Source: Cinnamomum chago (Eukaryota; Streptophyta; Magnoliopsida; Laurales; Lauraceae). From it: DNA of 64,000 bases. The stretch spans positions 21,088,501 through 21,152,500 of the forward strand of contig CP142454.1 in the NCBI GenBank assembly GCA_038049695.1. The letters are read 5' to 3'. Position 1 is the first letter of the stretch, and each line of letters opens with the position of its first letter. Below the pieces are notes generated by a model. The model was not told where the DNA came from, did not search any database, and saw only the letters and a list, made by a program, of their open reading frames with translations. A program made the translations under genes and the position numbers. Of the stretch, positions 12,704 through 25,744 are shown piece by piece.

Positions 12704-15454
12704 TCTCTCACTACTTCATTCAAAGTCTCTCATCTGTCACACTTTTCTTGTAACTAACATATGAATGTTGTGTGCTAACTAGGATGCGGTGTTGCTTACA
12801 CAAGGATATAGATACAATGGAGTTCATGCAAATATAAATGTTTGGAATCCTTACGTCGAGGCAGATGATGAATACACCAGTGCTCAGATTTGGGTTGTAA
12901 ATGGTCCTTACTATTCACAGGATACCATCCAAACTGGATGGACGGTTAGTAATCTAACATCTCTATATGACCACAAAATCATTTGCCGGGAGGCACTTGT
13001 TATAATGGTTTGGCTGTGGTGCCCACCAACCTGAGAAAGCCTGGTTGGTGGTCTTCACTTCTGATAACTACGAACAGAAAACTTAAGGCTCATTTTGATG
13101 CATGAAATCATGGATTCCAAGGTAGGTAGGGAATCTGAAGCATCCAAACATAGCCTCAGTAGATATTGCATGCTTGAAACTTAAGGGCAAATTATGTAGT
13201 TAACCTTTAATCTATTGAGAGAGAGGGAGAGAGAGAGAGATAAATACCTGAAAAATGGAGTGATAGGGATAAGATCCACTCCGTACTTTTAAAAACTTCT
13301 GATAATTTGAATTGCTCACAATGTCTATTAAGAATCTTGATCTATGAATTCTTGAACTTTGTAGGTAAACCCAAGCGTATATGGCGATAAGCGTACTCGA
13401 TTTTTTTCATATTGGCTAGTAAGCTTCTGACCTGAAACCATTTTACATGCATGCATGGTTAACTGCATTAATTGGTGTCATACAGTATGTTGTGCAACTG
13501 ATTGGTTCTTTTCCATCCATTCTTGATGGATAGAAATCTTTATCCACATTCAAAATTTCTTTTGGTTGAGTAGAGCTGTTACAATCTCAGATGTTATGGA
13601 CCTTTAGAATTAGTGTATAAATTACAAAGAACTAACCACTTCGAGGGGGTCAACCTCCTGAGACAATTCTGGGAATGAAGGTTTCTATGCCTCTCTCATT
13701 GACTACAAAAGAAAATGTACACCTCTGTTGCCATCGCTTCACTCACTGTCCCACTCATTCACAACTATTTGACGACTTCTCCAATAACACCTGACTATTC
13801 TAAACAACATACCCACTAACAAGACTCCATGAACAAACAGTTTCCACTAACAAGACTCCACAAACAAACAGTTCCTAACAACTTACCCACTACTAGACTC
13901 TACAAACAAACACTCCTATCCAACGTGGTTGACGTAACATCAGATTAATGAATTACTTGTGAGCAATTGTCAATGGATAAGGAAAAATGAAATTGTAATG
14001 ATGCCAATGTGGGAGTTTCTATTCAAGCTTGCCATTTTTCTTTATCTCAAGCCATTTATCAACATTCAGTACTCTCCAATGAATGTATATACCTTGGCTC
14101 GAGTTTTAATCCTCCAGAAGTAATACACACTACTGGGTTGATAGATACGTTAAAGTGGGATTCCATTTCTATAATTCCATCAGTCCAAATGTATGTATCA
14201 TTTAAATGGGAGTAGAACCCAGGACATCACCTAGTTATACAGTGGATTCTGATATGAAAAATGTGCATCAAGCAAAGATGGGTTTCTCAGTCTCACATGG
14301 GTCTAGAGAAATTGTCTAAATGTTCAAAGTAAAAATTGTCAACATGGGATACCATTGTAAAATATTTTTTCCCTTTTGGCATAAGGAATTACTAACTGGT
14401 TTGTATGCATTTGTGTGGTATTATAGTCGAACACGACTGGTTGCTATGACCTCTTCTGCAGTGGTTTTGTGCAAACTAGCAGTGAAATCGCCCTTGGAGG
14501 TGCTATAGAACCAATTTCAACAGGCCAGCAGCAGAATGAGATCACTCTTTCAATTGCACTGGTAAGAAAATAGATTCTTTTGTCACTTTTTTATTGCGGT
14601 AAAATTACTCAGTATATTATCTTACTAAATGCGGGATACTATCAAGTTCATTTTTGAACAAGTACCTACCCCACCCATGTTCAGTCTAAACCTCTCACAC
14701 TCACAACACCACCTGCCACTTGAACTAATACCCACCAAAATGTTGACAGTCATTCGAGTTCTGTAGGCCCTTGAATTGATGATGCAAATTTGCAATTATC
14801 CAAGTTTGATCATCTCATGTGTAGAGAACACCTTGTTGTTCCTCAAAATGACTAGTAAACAATTAAGAGCAAAGTTGTTGGTACTACCCACCACTGACAT
14901 AGAAAACTAAAACAGGTTTTTTTCTCAAGTGTCAAGACACATATATGAACCATTGCACTGGGCTTGAGATGTTGGAACTGGGAATTGAATATAGCCTCAA
15001 ATCACAATGTGATGGAAATTTGTGGATATATTTTCCTAGCCATGAGATGAAAATTGTGCTTATTTGTTTGTTTTAGGACACAAGCGGTTCAAACTGGTGG
15101 TTGGTGTTTAACAACAAGACCAATATAGGATACTGGCCATGTTCCTTATTCAACTACTTGTTTGGCGCTGCAACAACCGTGTTCTGGGGAGGAGAAGTCT
15201 ACAGCCAAAGACTGGGGACCCCTCACACGCTCACTGCGATGGGAAGTGGATACTTTGCAGGATATAGATTTGGTCGTTCCTGTTATATGTCACAGGTTCG
15301 CATCAGAGACAATTCACTCGTGTGGAAGTACCCTGAATGGGTCTCAACCTATCAAAGCCAGTATAATTGCTATGATGTCCTTAATGACAAAGAGTTTTCG
15401 GCGGATCCCTTTTTCTATTTCGGAGGGCCTGGTAGAAATGATAGGTGCCCTTGA
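8930..15454 (+). CDS. neprosin-domain secreted protein (DUF239/PF03080 family)
   Basis: Seven coding exons: 8930-9136, 11767-11853, 12379-12600, 12783-12944, 13365-13418, 14427-14561 and 15077-15454. All junctions are GT/AG and phase 0, giving 414 aa. Residues 23-34 are a hydrophobic signal/anchor core. Residues 70-102 hold the neprosin activation-peptide signature ([26 protein letters not shown]). From about 170 to the end is the neprosin domain, with [33 protein letters not shown] and WGGEVY. Neprosins are glutamic peptidases, first known from pitcher-plant fluid. Glu329 in WGGEVY and Glu202 in [10 protein letters not shown] are my candidates for the two catalytic glutamates. The alternative start ATG at 8948 would shorten the N-terminus by six residues and leave the hydrophobic segment intact. 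Substrate and biological role of most plant family members are unknown. Intron 1 (2.6 kb) carries a minisatellite. The gene is tail-to-tail with ELF3. Confidence 0.88.
10016..10925. repeat. degenerate minisatellite in neprosin intron 1
   Basis: About 0.9 kb of short blocks of the type 'AAAGGTGGG..CACATTGTAATTTCT' alternating with 'AAATCCTATGAATGTGGGCC'. The second block recurs near 10080, 10217, 10382, 10544, 10711 and 10853, so a higher-order unit of about 140-165 bp is built from diverged subunits of roughly 25-30 bp. A related motif occurs at about 38,270-38,450. Confidence 0.8.
12657..12702. repeat. (AT)n(GT)n microsatellite
   Basis: Compound dinucleotide repeat within intron 3 of the neprosin gene. 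Confidence 0.9.
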
Positions 15455-16440
15455 AGTGAAATAAAAAAACACCATTGCAAGTGTTTCCTGGACTCCCAGT
15501 CCGGTAGCTGTGAATAAGCAAATGGATAATAATGAGCAATGGCTTACTCTTTTTTCTTTTTTTTTTTACATTATATAGGATTTAAGATATAAGTTTTGCT
15601 TTTATCAACATAATAGTTGATTATAATTAACATTAGTTGGGTTTATTGTCTAATATAACATCATTGCTGATTATCACATTTTATCTATAGATTGAATGAG
15701 ATTCTTCTATTGGAGCTACCCTTAAATTATCCTCTTATGCGCTGGCATGATCGATCCCCAAAGCATAAGTGGTCTAAGCCAAAATGGCTGGTTTTCAGCT
15801 CTGATGTGCTTGTGTTGGCATGATTCATGAAAACCCCATTAGGTAGTACTATAGGACGCGTCTTGGCCATTAATAATACAAACTGGGTGTTCTTTTGCTG
15901 CATCCAAATTCATCCCAAACCATCAGAGTGTAAAATTCAATTGGACCTTTCTGAAACTGGGAAAAAGAGTGTCAGTTGGACCAAGTGATGAACAATTGAA
16001 CCATTACAATGGAAGGGTAAGAGGCAAATAGCTAGGTTGGATTTCACAAATACCCTTGCAAGTTGCAACAGATAAAATGTTATAATGGTTCCTCTCAAAG
16101 AAGAGGCTTTTCTCATTCCCCTCTTTAGCATCAAAGAAGATGAAGATTAAGAATGCAAAAGGGATTCAAATATCTTGCCAGCTTTATAACATGGAAATCC
16201 AACTTAGTATGGTAATCATTTCATTGGTTTGTCCTAGAACTTGATACACCCTTACAGGGCTCCACACCAAGACCCATCTAGCATGAACGCAGCATAAAGT
16301 ACCAAAATTATGTGACAAAATGAAATGCTTAGATCATTTAGTAATATATTTACATGTAACATACAACTAAAACGGGACAGAAACCAGCTACAAGCATCTA
16401 AAATATGCAAACATCAGGTGAAAAATATTCATTGTATGAC
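15455..16440. other. convergent intergenic region, neprosin/ELF3
   Basis: Holds the 3' ends of two genes facing each other. AT-rich, with several AATAA-like motifs after the neprosin stop. No separate gene seen. Confidence 0.5.
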
Positions 16441-19400
16441 TTACAATGAAATAAATTGTTGTCGTTCCTCTTGTATAGAGCGAAAAATCCGTGCTACCGA
16501 CTCTGTGGCAGACCTTGCGTTGTGTGGCACAACCTTGATCACATGGATCTGCTGGTCATTACTGGGAGCCTGTTCCCTTTTGTCCGAACACTTCACAGCT
16601 GGAGCCATAGGAAAAAGAGGCAGCATGTCACATTCTTCTGCATAATAACGATCTCTTGGTACTCTCACACAAGGACTGCTCACCGATTTATCTTGTAATT
16701 CACTGTCTTTTGATGTCAACTTCCTAATGCAACATGAGAAAGCTTCACTTTTCTGGTTAGACAAATTACATGAGCTCCCAGATTGCATGTTGAAGTTGAA
16801 CTCACCCATTGACATCTGTTCTGCCTGCACCTGTTGTGCTTGAACACCACGTGACGGGTTGATTTGTTCAACAACTGAGGTGATAGCATCCGTAACCGGT
16901 AAAGCATAAGGATGAAAATAGCTCTGAGCAACAGGCTGACGGCGAGAAGATGGTGCCCCAAAAGCAGGGTCTGGAAGTATACTTACTGGGCCACAGCCTC
17001 CGTAAAACGGTGCTAAGAAACCAGCAGTTGGGGGACATGGGCCCGTGTATGGCTTGTAAACCAGTCCTTCTGAAGCGGACATTACAGGAATGAGCCATTG
17101 ATTTCCAGCTGGAGGGTGAAAATAACAACCATCAGATTTATTATTGGTAGCGAAGGGTGCTGCTGGTGGATTTACAGAACATGTATTGCTGCCTGAATGC
17201 TGATTGACATGTCCTTTATTCGCATTGTCATTGAGAGTAGGTGCTGGTGGAGGCTTCCTGACTGCATTATCAGATAAATGATCGGCAATTTTGCTTGGCT
17301 TGTGAGAGTCATTTTTCTGCAGAACCACCTGTGGCAGAGATTTCAGAAGGTGCTCAGAAGGTTTCTTCTTCACAGGTACCACCAGGGAGGGCCTTCCTAA
17401 ATAAGGATTAGATTCAAGCAATATGTCTGGTGAAGCAGAAATCAGCTTTTGAACCTGTTTAAAGACCATGATTAAGAAAAGGTTTCAAATATCTTCACCC
17501 TAGATCTGTGTACTTCAAAACAAAGTGGAAACATAGTTCTGACAAGATCAATTTTACCTTTATCAATCTATGCAACTCAAATACTTGCACTGCAAAAACC
17601 CTTTGTTGACTGCCAGCACAACAAGAGCACTCAGAAAAATGTCTCTATCACAATAATTTATGCAAGACAAGATGCAATTTAACTACACTGCAGAAACCTT
17701 GCTGACTGCTGACACACTGAGAAACTCAGGAAAAATGCTTTATCATATAAAACTATTCAAGAAGGAAATTGGGAGAAGACACAAAATGCTATTAACGGAT
17801 TCATTGACCGGTTATAGGTAAAAATATTGTGTGACTGCATGAGTTCAACACCATAAGCTGTCTCTTATTTTATTTTGTACATAAAAACCTTCTATGTTGG
17901 ATTGGCCTATATTATTCTTACATACTTAACCCACTTGTCACAGATGCCCTGCTGTTTTGGGTTCAGGATGAATAATTTATTTCTTTGATTTCTTTCTCAC
18001 AAGTAAACCAATGCAGAGAAGTAGCACGATAAGTTAAGCCACAACAAAAGGTTAAAATGGAAATGTCCTCGGTCGTTTCCAACATCCAAGAACATATACA
18101 TATTAGAAAATGAAGCAGAAACAGGCACACTGCTCCAGCAAATTTGTGATCCACTTCTATTTCTCAGCCATGGAAATAATCCAAGATGCCCGGAAATAGC
18201 CTGAATCTTTGATACCCAGATACTTCAAAGTAGGCAATGTGTCCAAATTGTATTGTATCCGATACTTCAATTTTGTAAAATCTGTGTCTATGCTGTATCC
18301 ATGGTGTGTCTGTCATATCCAAGCCATACCCGGGCATCATAAACCTGAAGTCAAAGAATTTACATGCATTTCAAGCATTTTGATTTGCATACTATTGACC
18401 AGAAATCGTCAGCCCAAGTCAGACTTTGTTGGGTCTCATTTCAGCAAATGGGACTTTTTTCTAGTTCCTTAGTTTGAGCTCTGAAATAGTGTACTTCAAA
18501 ATTCTTCCATGTAAATATATAATATTCAAACAGTTACTTAGAACTTTCGGAAATTGATGATTTCATGAAAACACCTCAAGGAATTTCGAAGGAAGAATTT
18601 TTGAATCCTACCTTTCAATAACCTTAATTATTGAGAAAAAAAAAAAAGCCCCTTTAGGACATATCCTGTATGAGAGAACTAATCCCACACAAAATCCTCA
18701 AAGAAATTACAGAATACATGCATTAAAATTTAAAACGCTAACACTAAAGTATTATTATGTTCTTCTATTAGCTCAGGTATTACTGATTTGTTAACATTAT
18801 GATTATGAACCAAAACCATCAAGTCATTCAGTTATTAAGCTTAAGATTTCATAAGTAAATCTCAAGTTTATGAACAACACAACAAATGGATTACAAAAAA
18901 AAAAATGTAAAAGCTCACACACACCCCTGTACCGAAAGCTTCTACACAACATGGAGTCATGGACCAAAAAAAAAAAGAGATTTAAATCACACACATGATA
19001 AAGACTTTGCACAACATGCACATAGACAGAATACAGATTGAAGTCCTATTGTTCCTCGCAAAAGAAGTATAATAAATGAGTTTAAGATGTCGACAAGTTC
19101 CACTGAAGGAAATGTGTCTCACTCTCATCATGTATGTACAAGAAAAATAGTGAAAAGAGAAGAATTTAAAAGAGCGCTCATACTTCTATCACTTTCAATT
19201 TATAGAGAATGTAAATGGTGATGAGATGAGTACTAACTTGGCAATCTCTCTTCTTGCATCCCAAAAGTTCTTTTGGCCCATTACTTCTACAACATCATCA
19301 GGTGAAATCTCAAACCTTGATATGGAATCTACCATGGAGGTGTCGGTTATATCATCATTTTGGTCTCGCACTCGCATTGACTCATTTGCCTTGTCTTCAT

Positions 19401-21179
19401 CTTCCCCAATGCAATTTTCAACTTGACTAGGACATTTCTCTAAAGAGTCTCTTGAACACCAATCACTTCTAACCCTTGAAGCATTTTCCCTTTCTGCTAC
19501 ATCATTTTCATCAATACAGTTGTTTTCTTGCTGCAGCCGAGCACTTTCCAGATATAATTGTGAATTTTTATTTTGAAGACTTCGTAATTCATTTATTGGA
19601 CTACTATGGTGCTCTTGATTCAAGGATGCACTCACATGCCTTAAGGGTTGGGAACTAATCTTTCCTGTCAATGGCTGGGACCCCGACTTTTCAAAACGAT
19701 CTCTTATTGCTACGGTTTCTTTTGGTTTTTCCTCACTTAGGTTCCTTTTTTGTTTTCTTACTTTCAGATCTGTGGTGCCAATTTCCTTAAGAGGCTTATC
19801 ATGAGTCTTTTGAAGCAGAAATGAAGAATTACAAGCCACAACCATACTTTTCTGCGGACTGATCCCTTCAATTGCTGTTGACCGGCCGGGATATGCTGAA
19901 TAGGGAGTTGATCTTTCTCTGCCATGCTGATAAACATTCAAACCTTGGGAGATACCAGACTGGACAAAGGTAGGAACAACAAAATCATCCTCATATCTGA
20001 TTTTCTTCCCACTGGAGTTGTTTGAATTGGAGGAATTTTGAGTACGGGAAATACTAGATTGGCAAGTTGATGAGGAATTTCTTGTTGTGTTCGATGCCTT
20101 ATAACCCACCTTTCTCATAGAATTCCTCTCCAACTGAATCACCATAGCATTCAAATTCATCTGATCAGAAGAATGAGAATGAAGCTTCTCAGTCGAATGG
20201 GTAGTAGGAGGAGGGATGCAAAATGAAGAAAACACACTCCTTTCACAGCTGCCTCCCTGCAGTGCCATAGCACACTCATCACCATCATAAATAATAAAAG
20301 GCTATGAAGCAAGAAGGAATTAAAATTTGTAAACTTGCCTGCATCACTTTTATGGCATGTCAACAGGCTAAAGCAATATTACTTTCCCTTAAAAATTATA
20401 TAAATTATAACAGTGAAGGCATGGAATTGAAAATTGAAGACAATTGTTCATCCCATAATCAATTACCAACTCAATGCAACTTAAAACCATCTCTTTGAGG
20501 CATTCAAGAACAACATAAGATAACAAAATCAAATAAGCAAATTATTCCCAAAACAAAAATTAAAATCACAAAAAAGAACAAAGAACCAAGTAAAGTAAAT
20601 GTCGTATTATTATTATTTTTTGTTTTCTTTTTAAAACCATTAATTGATCAAAAGGCCTCCACGTGAAAGACATAGGTTCCACTCAAATCGAAGACATGGG
20701 TTCTTATCAAATCTCTTTCAATTCACACTACCTCCCATGCAAACACGCAGGCATGCACAGATCTCTGCGTAAATTCAGAATTGCAGTGTGTTAAACAAAT
20801 TTGATTTGAGTCATGCACGTAAGAAAAGATGGGGGAAGCCCATTTGTGAACAGTAGAGTGCCGTGTTTAAACTCGTAGCTACACTGATTTGATTTCAAGA
20901 AATCACAAGAAGCAATTCACAAACAGAACAATCACAGTAAATTCTAATGCTGACCTGGCTTGAAGATGCTGAAGCAACTAAGGTGTTAGTCTTGTTAGAC
21001 CGAGGATGAAATGCTGAAGCTGTGTGAGAATTGAACCTCCGAGAAGGGACGCTAAGCTGTTCATAGAGAGCCATCTTGTTCCTTGGAGGTGGCCTTGGAC
21101 CCCCTTTCTCTGTATCATTCACATGAAGCCTTGGAAACATTGGCCCCATCGCCTTTTCCTCATCTTTTCCCCCTTTCAT
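16441..21179 (-). CDS. ELF3: EARLY FLOWERING 3 (evening-complex scaffold)
   Basis: Four coding exons on the minus strand: 21179-20955, 20256-19238, 17609-17558 (52 bp) and 17454-16441. All introns are GT/AG and the product is 769 aa. ELF3 is a nuclear scaffold that joins ELF4 and the MYB-like LUX in the evening complex, gating light input to the clock and repressing growth and flowering genes. Diagnostic blocks are the N-terminal [12 protein letters not shown]...[15 protein letters not shown] (residues about 11-41). The central block [14 protein letters not shown]...FWDARREIA (390-414) continues through the mini-exon as [18 protein letters not shown] and into [10 protein letters not shown]. 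Further on are QWLIPVM and [10 protein letters not shown], and the C-terminal block VIKVVPHN...[13 protein letters not shown] (about 737-762). The mini-exon is needed to join the conserved block and restores it exactly. The long polyglutamine tract of Arabidopsis ELF3 is absent; only [10 protein letters not shown] lies in the equivalent region. No frame defects seen. ELF3 or its close paralogue ESD1-like cannot be separated, but orthology is likely. Confidence 0.93.
18209..18341 (-). mobile_element. short MITE copy in ELF3 intron 2
   Basis: About 133 bp matching the reverse complement of the element at 34655-34796 along its length: shared GATACTTCAAAGT.GGCAATGT near one end and GGGCATCATA at the other. 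Flanks CCTGAA... on both sides resemble an imperfect 8-bp duplication. Confidence 0.65.
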
Positions 21180-22097
21180 CCTCCCTCAAATCAACTAAGA
21201 CAAAACCCACTTAGAAAAATCGATTCTTTCACAGAAATCTAAGTAACATTCCACTCCTCCAATGTCCTAAGCAAATAAAAAAACACCACCTCTTCACCAA
21301 ATTCCCGCCAAGATTCTCTATCACCAATCGAGAAACAGATCCTTTCCTCCAATTCAGACTCAGGAACCCAATCTCCAGTCTCTTCCCAAGAATACCCTAC
21401 TTCGAAAACCTCTCCTTTAATGGAACTCGCGTTGAAATTCCCACTCTCCAGTCTCAAATCAGAAAACCCATTTAAAAAAATTGCTTCTTTTCTGAACTTC
21501 ACACAGAAATCACCACTCTTGCTCGGAAAAAACCGCTCATTTCGCTGAGTTCACCACAAAATCCCACGGCCCCAACCTCCCATTACAAAACCCACTTGAA
21601 AGACCATAACTTACAAGACTCTGATCTCTCCCAGAAAGACGACAGAAAGGAAAACCGGTTTCTCAGAATAAGTATGGAGAGAAACACTTTTGCGAGACTT
21701 AGAACCGATCTTGAGAAGCAAAATCCAGCTGGAAAAGTCACCTTCATAATTGAGCAAATGTGCCGGATATTACCAGAATCACCTTTATAGAATTGAATGT
21801 AGGAAGATAAATATCTAAGGCATAGAATTGAATGTAGGAAGATAAATATCTAAAGCATGGTGTGCCAGTGAAATGGCTTATTGGGAAGATGGCAGAAGTG
21901 ATTGATTCGCTTTTTGTGAAATTTGCCAGCTACAAAGAATTTGAAAATGACCTCTGCATTCTATTTTATTTCCAAAGAAGTCATTCAAGAATCTAGAGCC
22001 TGCACAGATGAACTCTCTCGGAGGAAAGTTGTTTTGGTTTTCTATGTAATTTTATTTTATTTTACTTGTGACAACACATTTTCTAACAAATGATATG
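21180..22097 (-). promoter_or_regulatory. ELF3 upstream region
   Basis: Sequence upstream of the ELF3 ATG. It is C/T-rich in + orientation to about 21,560 (A/G-rich on the gene strand), as expected of a leader. No TATA box, uORF or clock element could be assigned with confidence. The far part is bounded by the transposon at 22107. Confidence 0.4.
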
Positions 22098-22106
22098 ATT
22101 TTTCTA

Positions 22107-23221
22107 GGGAATTTTACCGAAAAAGTCCCATAAGATTTGTTGTAGAGTAAAATGACTTTCGAAGATATAAAATGATCGTACTAGTCACAGTGGCCCTTTT
22201 CGATTCATTTTTTTTGTTGTTTCGCAGAACAGCGATATCCCCGCTCACTTGCATATACAAGCGGGAATATCCCCGCTCGTTTTTTCTTTTTCTTCACAAT
22301 TAAGCGGTTATATCCCCGCTCACTTGTTTATTATTCTTCTTCTTCTTCCTCCAACTCCTTCCAACTCTACCAACGAATCAAATACCCTTTATATCCAACT
22401 TTCATAGGAAGCCGAGCATTGCCCATCCCTGATCATTTAATTCAAAGGCGAGAACAATGCAAACCTAAAAATTTGTCCCAAACAATGGAGAACCAGAAAT
22501 CCTTTCTAACTGTTACTCTGTAACTTCAGGTTTCTTTTAGCTCCATTCAGGAACCTTGGAGATCCAAGCAAAAATCCTTCCAAATATGTCACAGTGTAAC
22601 TTATTGTTCAGGTTTCTTTTTCCTCCAATCAAGATCTTTGGATACCCAAGAATCAATGGCCACAATACTAGTAAAATATGCAGCTAAGCAATGAAAAAAT
22701 GAAGGTCACCGGACACACTTGTTAGGGTGCTTACCTTGAGATCTCCTACTAAGTGTGGACATATCTGTTCAGTGCATGAGAAGCAGTCCACCCCACCCTA
22801 TTTCATTAGAGTTTTTGCTTGCAGACAATGCCAGTCATGGCCTTGGTATGCTTCATCTCCACTTCCACCTATAAAACTGCAGTGGAAGTAGGCTCTCACA
22901 TATGTCATCAAAGTTGAATATATATAAGGGGTAATTGATTAGTTGGCAGAGGTGGAAGGAGTTGGAGGAAAGAGGAGGAGGAAGCAGAAGAAGAATAATG
23001 AACGAGTGGGTGGGGATATCGCTGCGTAATTGTAAAGAAGAAGAAAAAATGAGCAGGGATATCCCCGCTCGTACATGCAGGTGAGCGAGGATATCGCCGC
23101 TCCGCGAAACAAAAAAAAAATGCATTGAAAATGGTCACTGGGACTAGTACGGTCATTTCATATATTCCAAAGTCATTTTGCTCTACAGCAAGTCTTATGG
23201 GACATTTTCGGTAAAATCCCC
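22107..23221. mobile_element. Mutator-like foldback element (non-autonomous MULE)
   Basis: 1115 bp bounded by the perfect 9-bp direct repeat ATTTTTCTA (22098-22106 and 23222-23230), the target-site length typical of Mutator-like elements. The ends begin GGGAATTTTACCGAAAAAGT and, on the other strand, GGGGATTTTACCGAAAATGT. The inverted arms extend for about 250 bp each and include three copies per arm of a TATCCCCGCTC-type motif. The centre (about 22,400-22,900) has no conserved ORF, so it depends on a transposase elsewhere. Confidence 0.85.
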
Positions 23222-23230
23222 ATTTTTCTA

Positions 23231-23675
23231 TGTAGAGAGGGTTTTAATTTCCTACGTAAAAGTTGAAGTGCTAACTTTCTCTCTCTTTCATGAAAATCTA
23301 CAACCAGTAGAGCCACTTTATTATGCAAATAAATGAATTAAACTGATTTTAACAAACTCTCTTAGCAAATTGTAGCCCAAGGGGTTGCCTAATTTCAAGT
23401 AAATACAGTTAACTAGGTTTGGTCCTAGTCTGGATCTAATATGTCTTGCCCCAACATGATTTCTATGTTTGTACAAGGGCATTTGTTTGCAAATTCCAGA
23501 TGGAATCTTTGCTGTTGAGGAATTCTATCCGTATGTGAGTTGCTCATCTCCAATCATTTGCAATTCCTTGTTTGGTCTCTAAGTATCTAGAAATCCATAC
23601 GACTGGTTTAGGGTTTTTTTTTCTTTAATTTAAAAATTATTTTTATTCTTTAAATTACAGTTTTTGAACTATTTA
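23231..23675. other. intergenic, no gene seen
   Basis: AT-rich spacer between two foldback elements. Nothing recognised. Confidence 0.4.
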
Positions 23676-23985
23676 GGGCCTCTATTTGGCAATTTACTAG
23701 GTTAATAAAAGTAATGTAAAGTCGTCATTTATTTAGACAGTGGATCATATCAAAAGTACATATCTTCAAAATTTCCTCATTTTTAAAATAAAAAAAAAAC
23801 AACCTCTTTTTTCCACTAAAAGATAAAAAATACTCACTTTTTACATAAAAAGTCAAAAAGATTTCCAACAAATCCACTAAAGATAAAATATCATCGTAAC
23901 CTTATTATATTTTATTTTCTCTTAATTTAATAATTTACATTACTTTTACTTTAATAGTAAATTGTCAAATGAAAATTTATAAATC
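23676..23985. mobile_element. AT-rich foldback MITE
   Basis: Left arm containing ATTTGGCAATTTACT and AAAGTAATGTAAA pairs with right-arm TTTACATTACTTTTACT and AGTAAATTGTCAAAT. The interior is very AT-rich and non-coding. Exact ends and the target duplication are uncertain. Confidence 0.6.
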
Positions 23986-24199
23986 CAGGTACTGGAATTC
24001 CCAAACATCCTCCAATCAAGCAGTCCCCACTGCTTCAAGGCCTTCTAGACCAAAAAAGGTATTTCAAATAACGTACTACATAAAACAGTTGATAAAGATT
24101 GCAAACAGTGTAGCTTGCCTTCTTTTCTATTTATTATGTTGTGTTTCTGTGTGCATATGTATGTCTAAACTTTTCCTTTTAGTTTAATATACATTCCCT

Positions 24200-24247
24200 C
24201 TGGCATGCACTAAAATGTTTCACCCTGGCATGCACTAAAATGTTTCA
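24200..24247. repeat. 25-bp tandem duplication
   Basis: CTGGCATGCACTAAAATGTT plus three bases occurs twice in tandem (24200 and 24225). Confidence 0.9.
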
Positions 24248-24676
24248 AAATACTGAAATCAGACAGAGTCAACTCTTATTCCCTTTTTAGTGAATGAATG
24301 AATCACAAAGCTTTTCTGCATGCTCTTGTACAGGGGTCAAGGGTGTTTTAAAATAACAACAGAAAACATCTAACCTAATATATAATATCAAAAATGGCAA
24401 AAGGGGCACACCTTTATCTGTCCCTTTTTAAGGGTGGAAATCACAGCAAACCCATATCATTAGATGGGTGGAGCCCACCTTAATTTAATAATCTGAGCAT
24501 GTGGACCACTGTAATTACATCGTCATGCACGCAGCCACTTGTCGTTTCATTAATTTGATCACTTGGATCAATGGGCCCAATTGTGATTCCATGATCAAGC
24601 AAGTTGGGACCACAGTGATCCATCATTTGGGTGTGTGGGCCTGTGAACCAAACAACAGAGACCTAACTAAAATTAG

Positions 24677-25213
24677 AATCTTACACCCCATTGAGTTACC
24701 ACTTATCCTAAAACTATTTGGTGATGGAAACGACACAACAATGGTTTTATGATTAGGGCGAAGGCTATACCACAATTATGACCGCTTAAGAGCGAGGGAT
24801 GACGGTGATCTCAATAATCCATTCCCCAACGGCACACCCATCGTGACTCTTGCTGGGGAACTCGTAAAACGCAGGTCCCGTGACTCGAACACCCAACCTA
24901 CCAGACTCTGATATCACTTGTAAGATCTTATGCACCCACTGAGCTCCTATTCCTTTCAAAATCAATTAGTTTGGGGACAAATAAAAGCTGAATGATGTGT
25001 AAGATCCAAGTAAAAGAAAAATTAGGATATATGTTATGGGATATGGATCTTGGGAGAAATTATGTTACTTTGCCTATAAATAGAGTTCTTCCCTTCTATT
25101 TGCACACATAAGTAATGAAATAATAGAAAAACCATCTCTTGTCCATTTAATCCTCTTTTTCTTATTCTCTTTTTTTTCTTAGTGTCATTTTTACCAGAAT
25201 TTATGAATTTCAG
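24677..25213 (-). mobile_element. probable small LTR element (TRIM-like) or LTR fragment
   Basis: Read on the minus strand, a possible LTR (about 25213-24921) ends in GATCTTACA. It is followed at once by GTGATATCAGAGTCTGG, close to the tRNA-Met primer-binding consensus TGGTATCAGAG. After a short non-coding interior, a sequence resembling the LTR end recurs near 24,677-24,750. The presumed LTR contains a CTATTTATAGG promoter-like motif. No protein coding capacity. The second LTR is incomplete, so the class is tentative. Confidence 0.4.
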
Positions 25214-25735
25214 CACATGATAAGTCTTAATTAACTTTTAGAAATTTCTGAATTTTCACCTTCTTTGTATTTTGGTAGAATTTTAAAATATTAATATCCT
25301 TAAGAGGATTTTAGAATTCCATTTTATTTAGAAATTCAAAAAAATTTCCGATAAAAATTCTTGGAATTCCAGTAGGCCTCACTGTCTATTTTTTTTCCTT
25401 CTTGTTTTTTTATGAAACCGAATCTACAAAAGATTGAAAAGGCCGTGACGAGGTGGGGGCCTGATTTGGATAAAAGCATGTCCTATTTAGTAACAAAGGC
25501 TACGTGTCATCACAAATGCAAACTGCAGACTGGAATTTTGATTTTAGTCTGCCCCTGTCTACTCAGAACTTTACCTTGCAATGGAGATATTTTCTCTATC
25601 TTGTTTTTTCAACAGATGATGGAATCTGACTAACAAATTGGAACGCCATGAAAGGTGTAGATTCGTGATTATGTCTAATGGAGTTGGGCCATCAGGGACA
25701 GGAGCCAGGATCCTCTTGAGCCCTGCCCTTTTAAG
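25214..25735. other. intergenic, no gene seen
   Basis: AT-rich with several T runs and diverged GAATTC-like motifs, no bounded feature. Confidence 0.35.
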
Positions 25736-25744
25736 AGAGGACAT

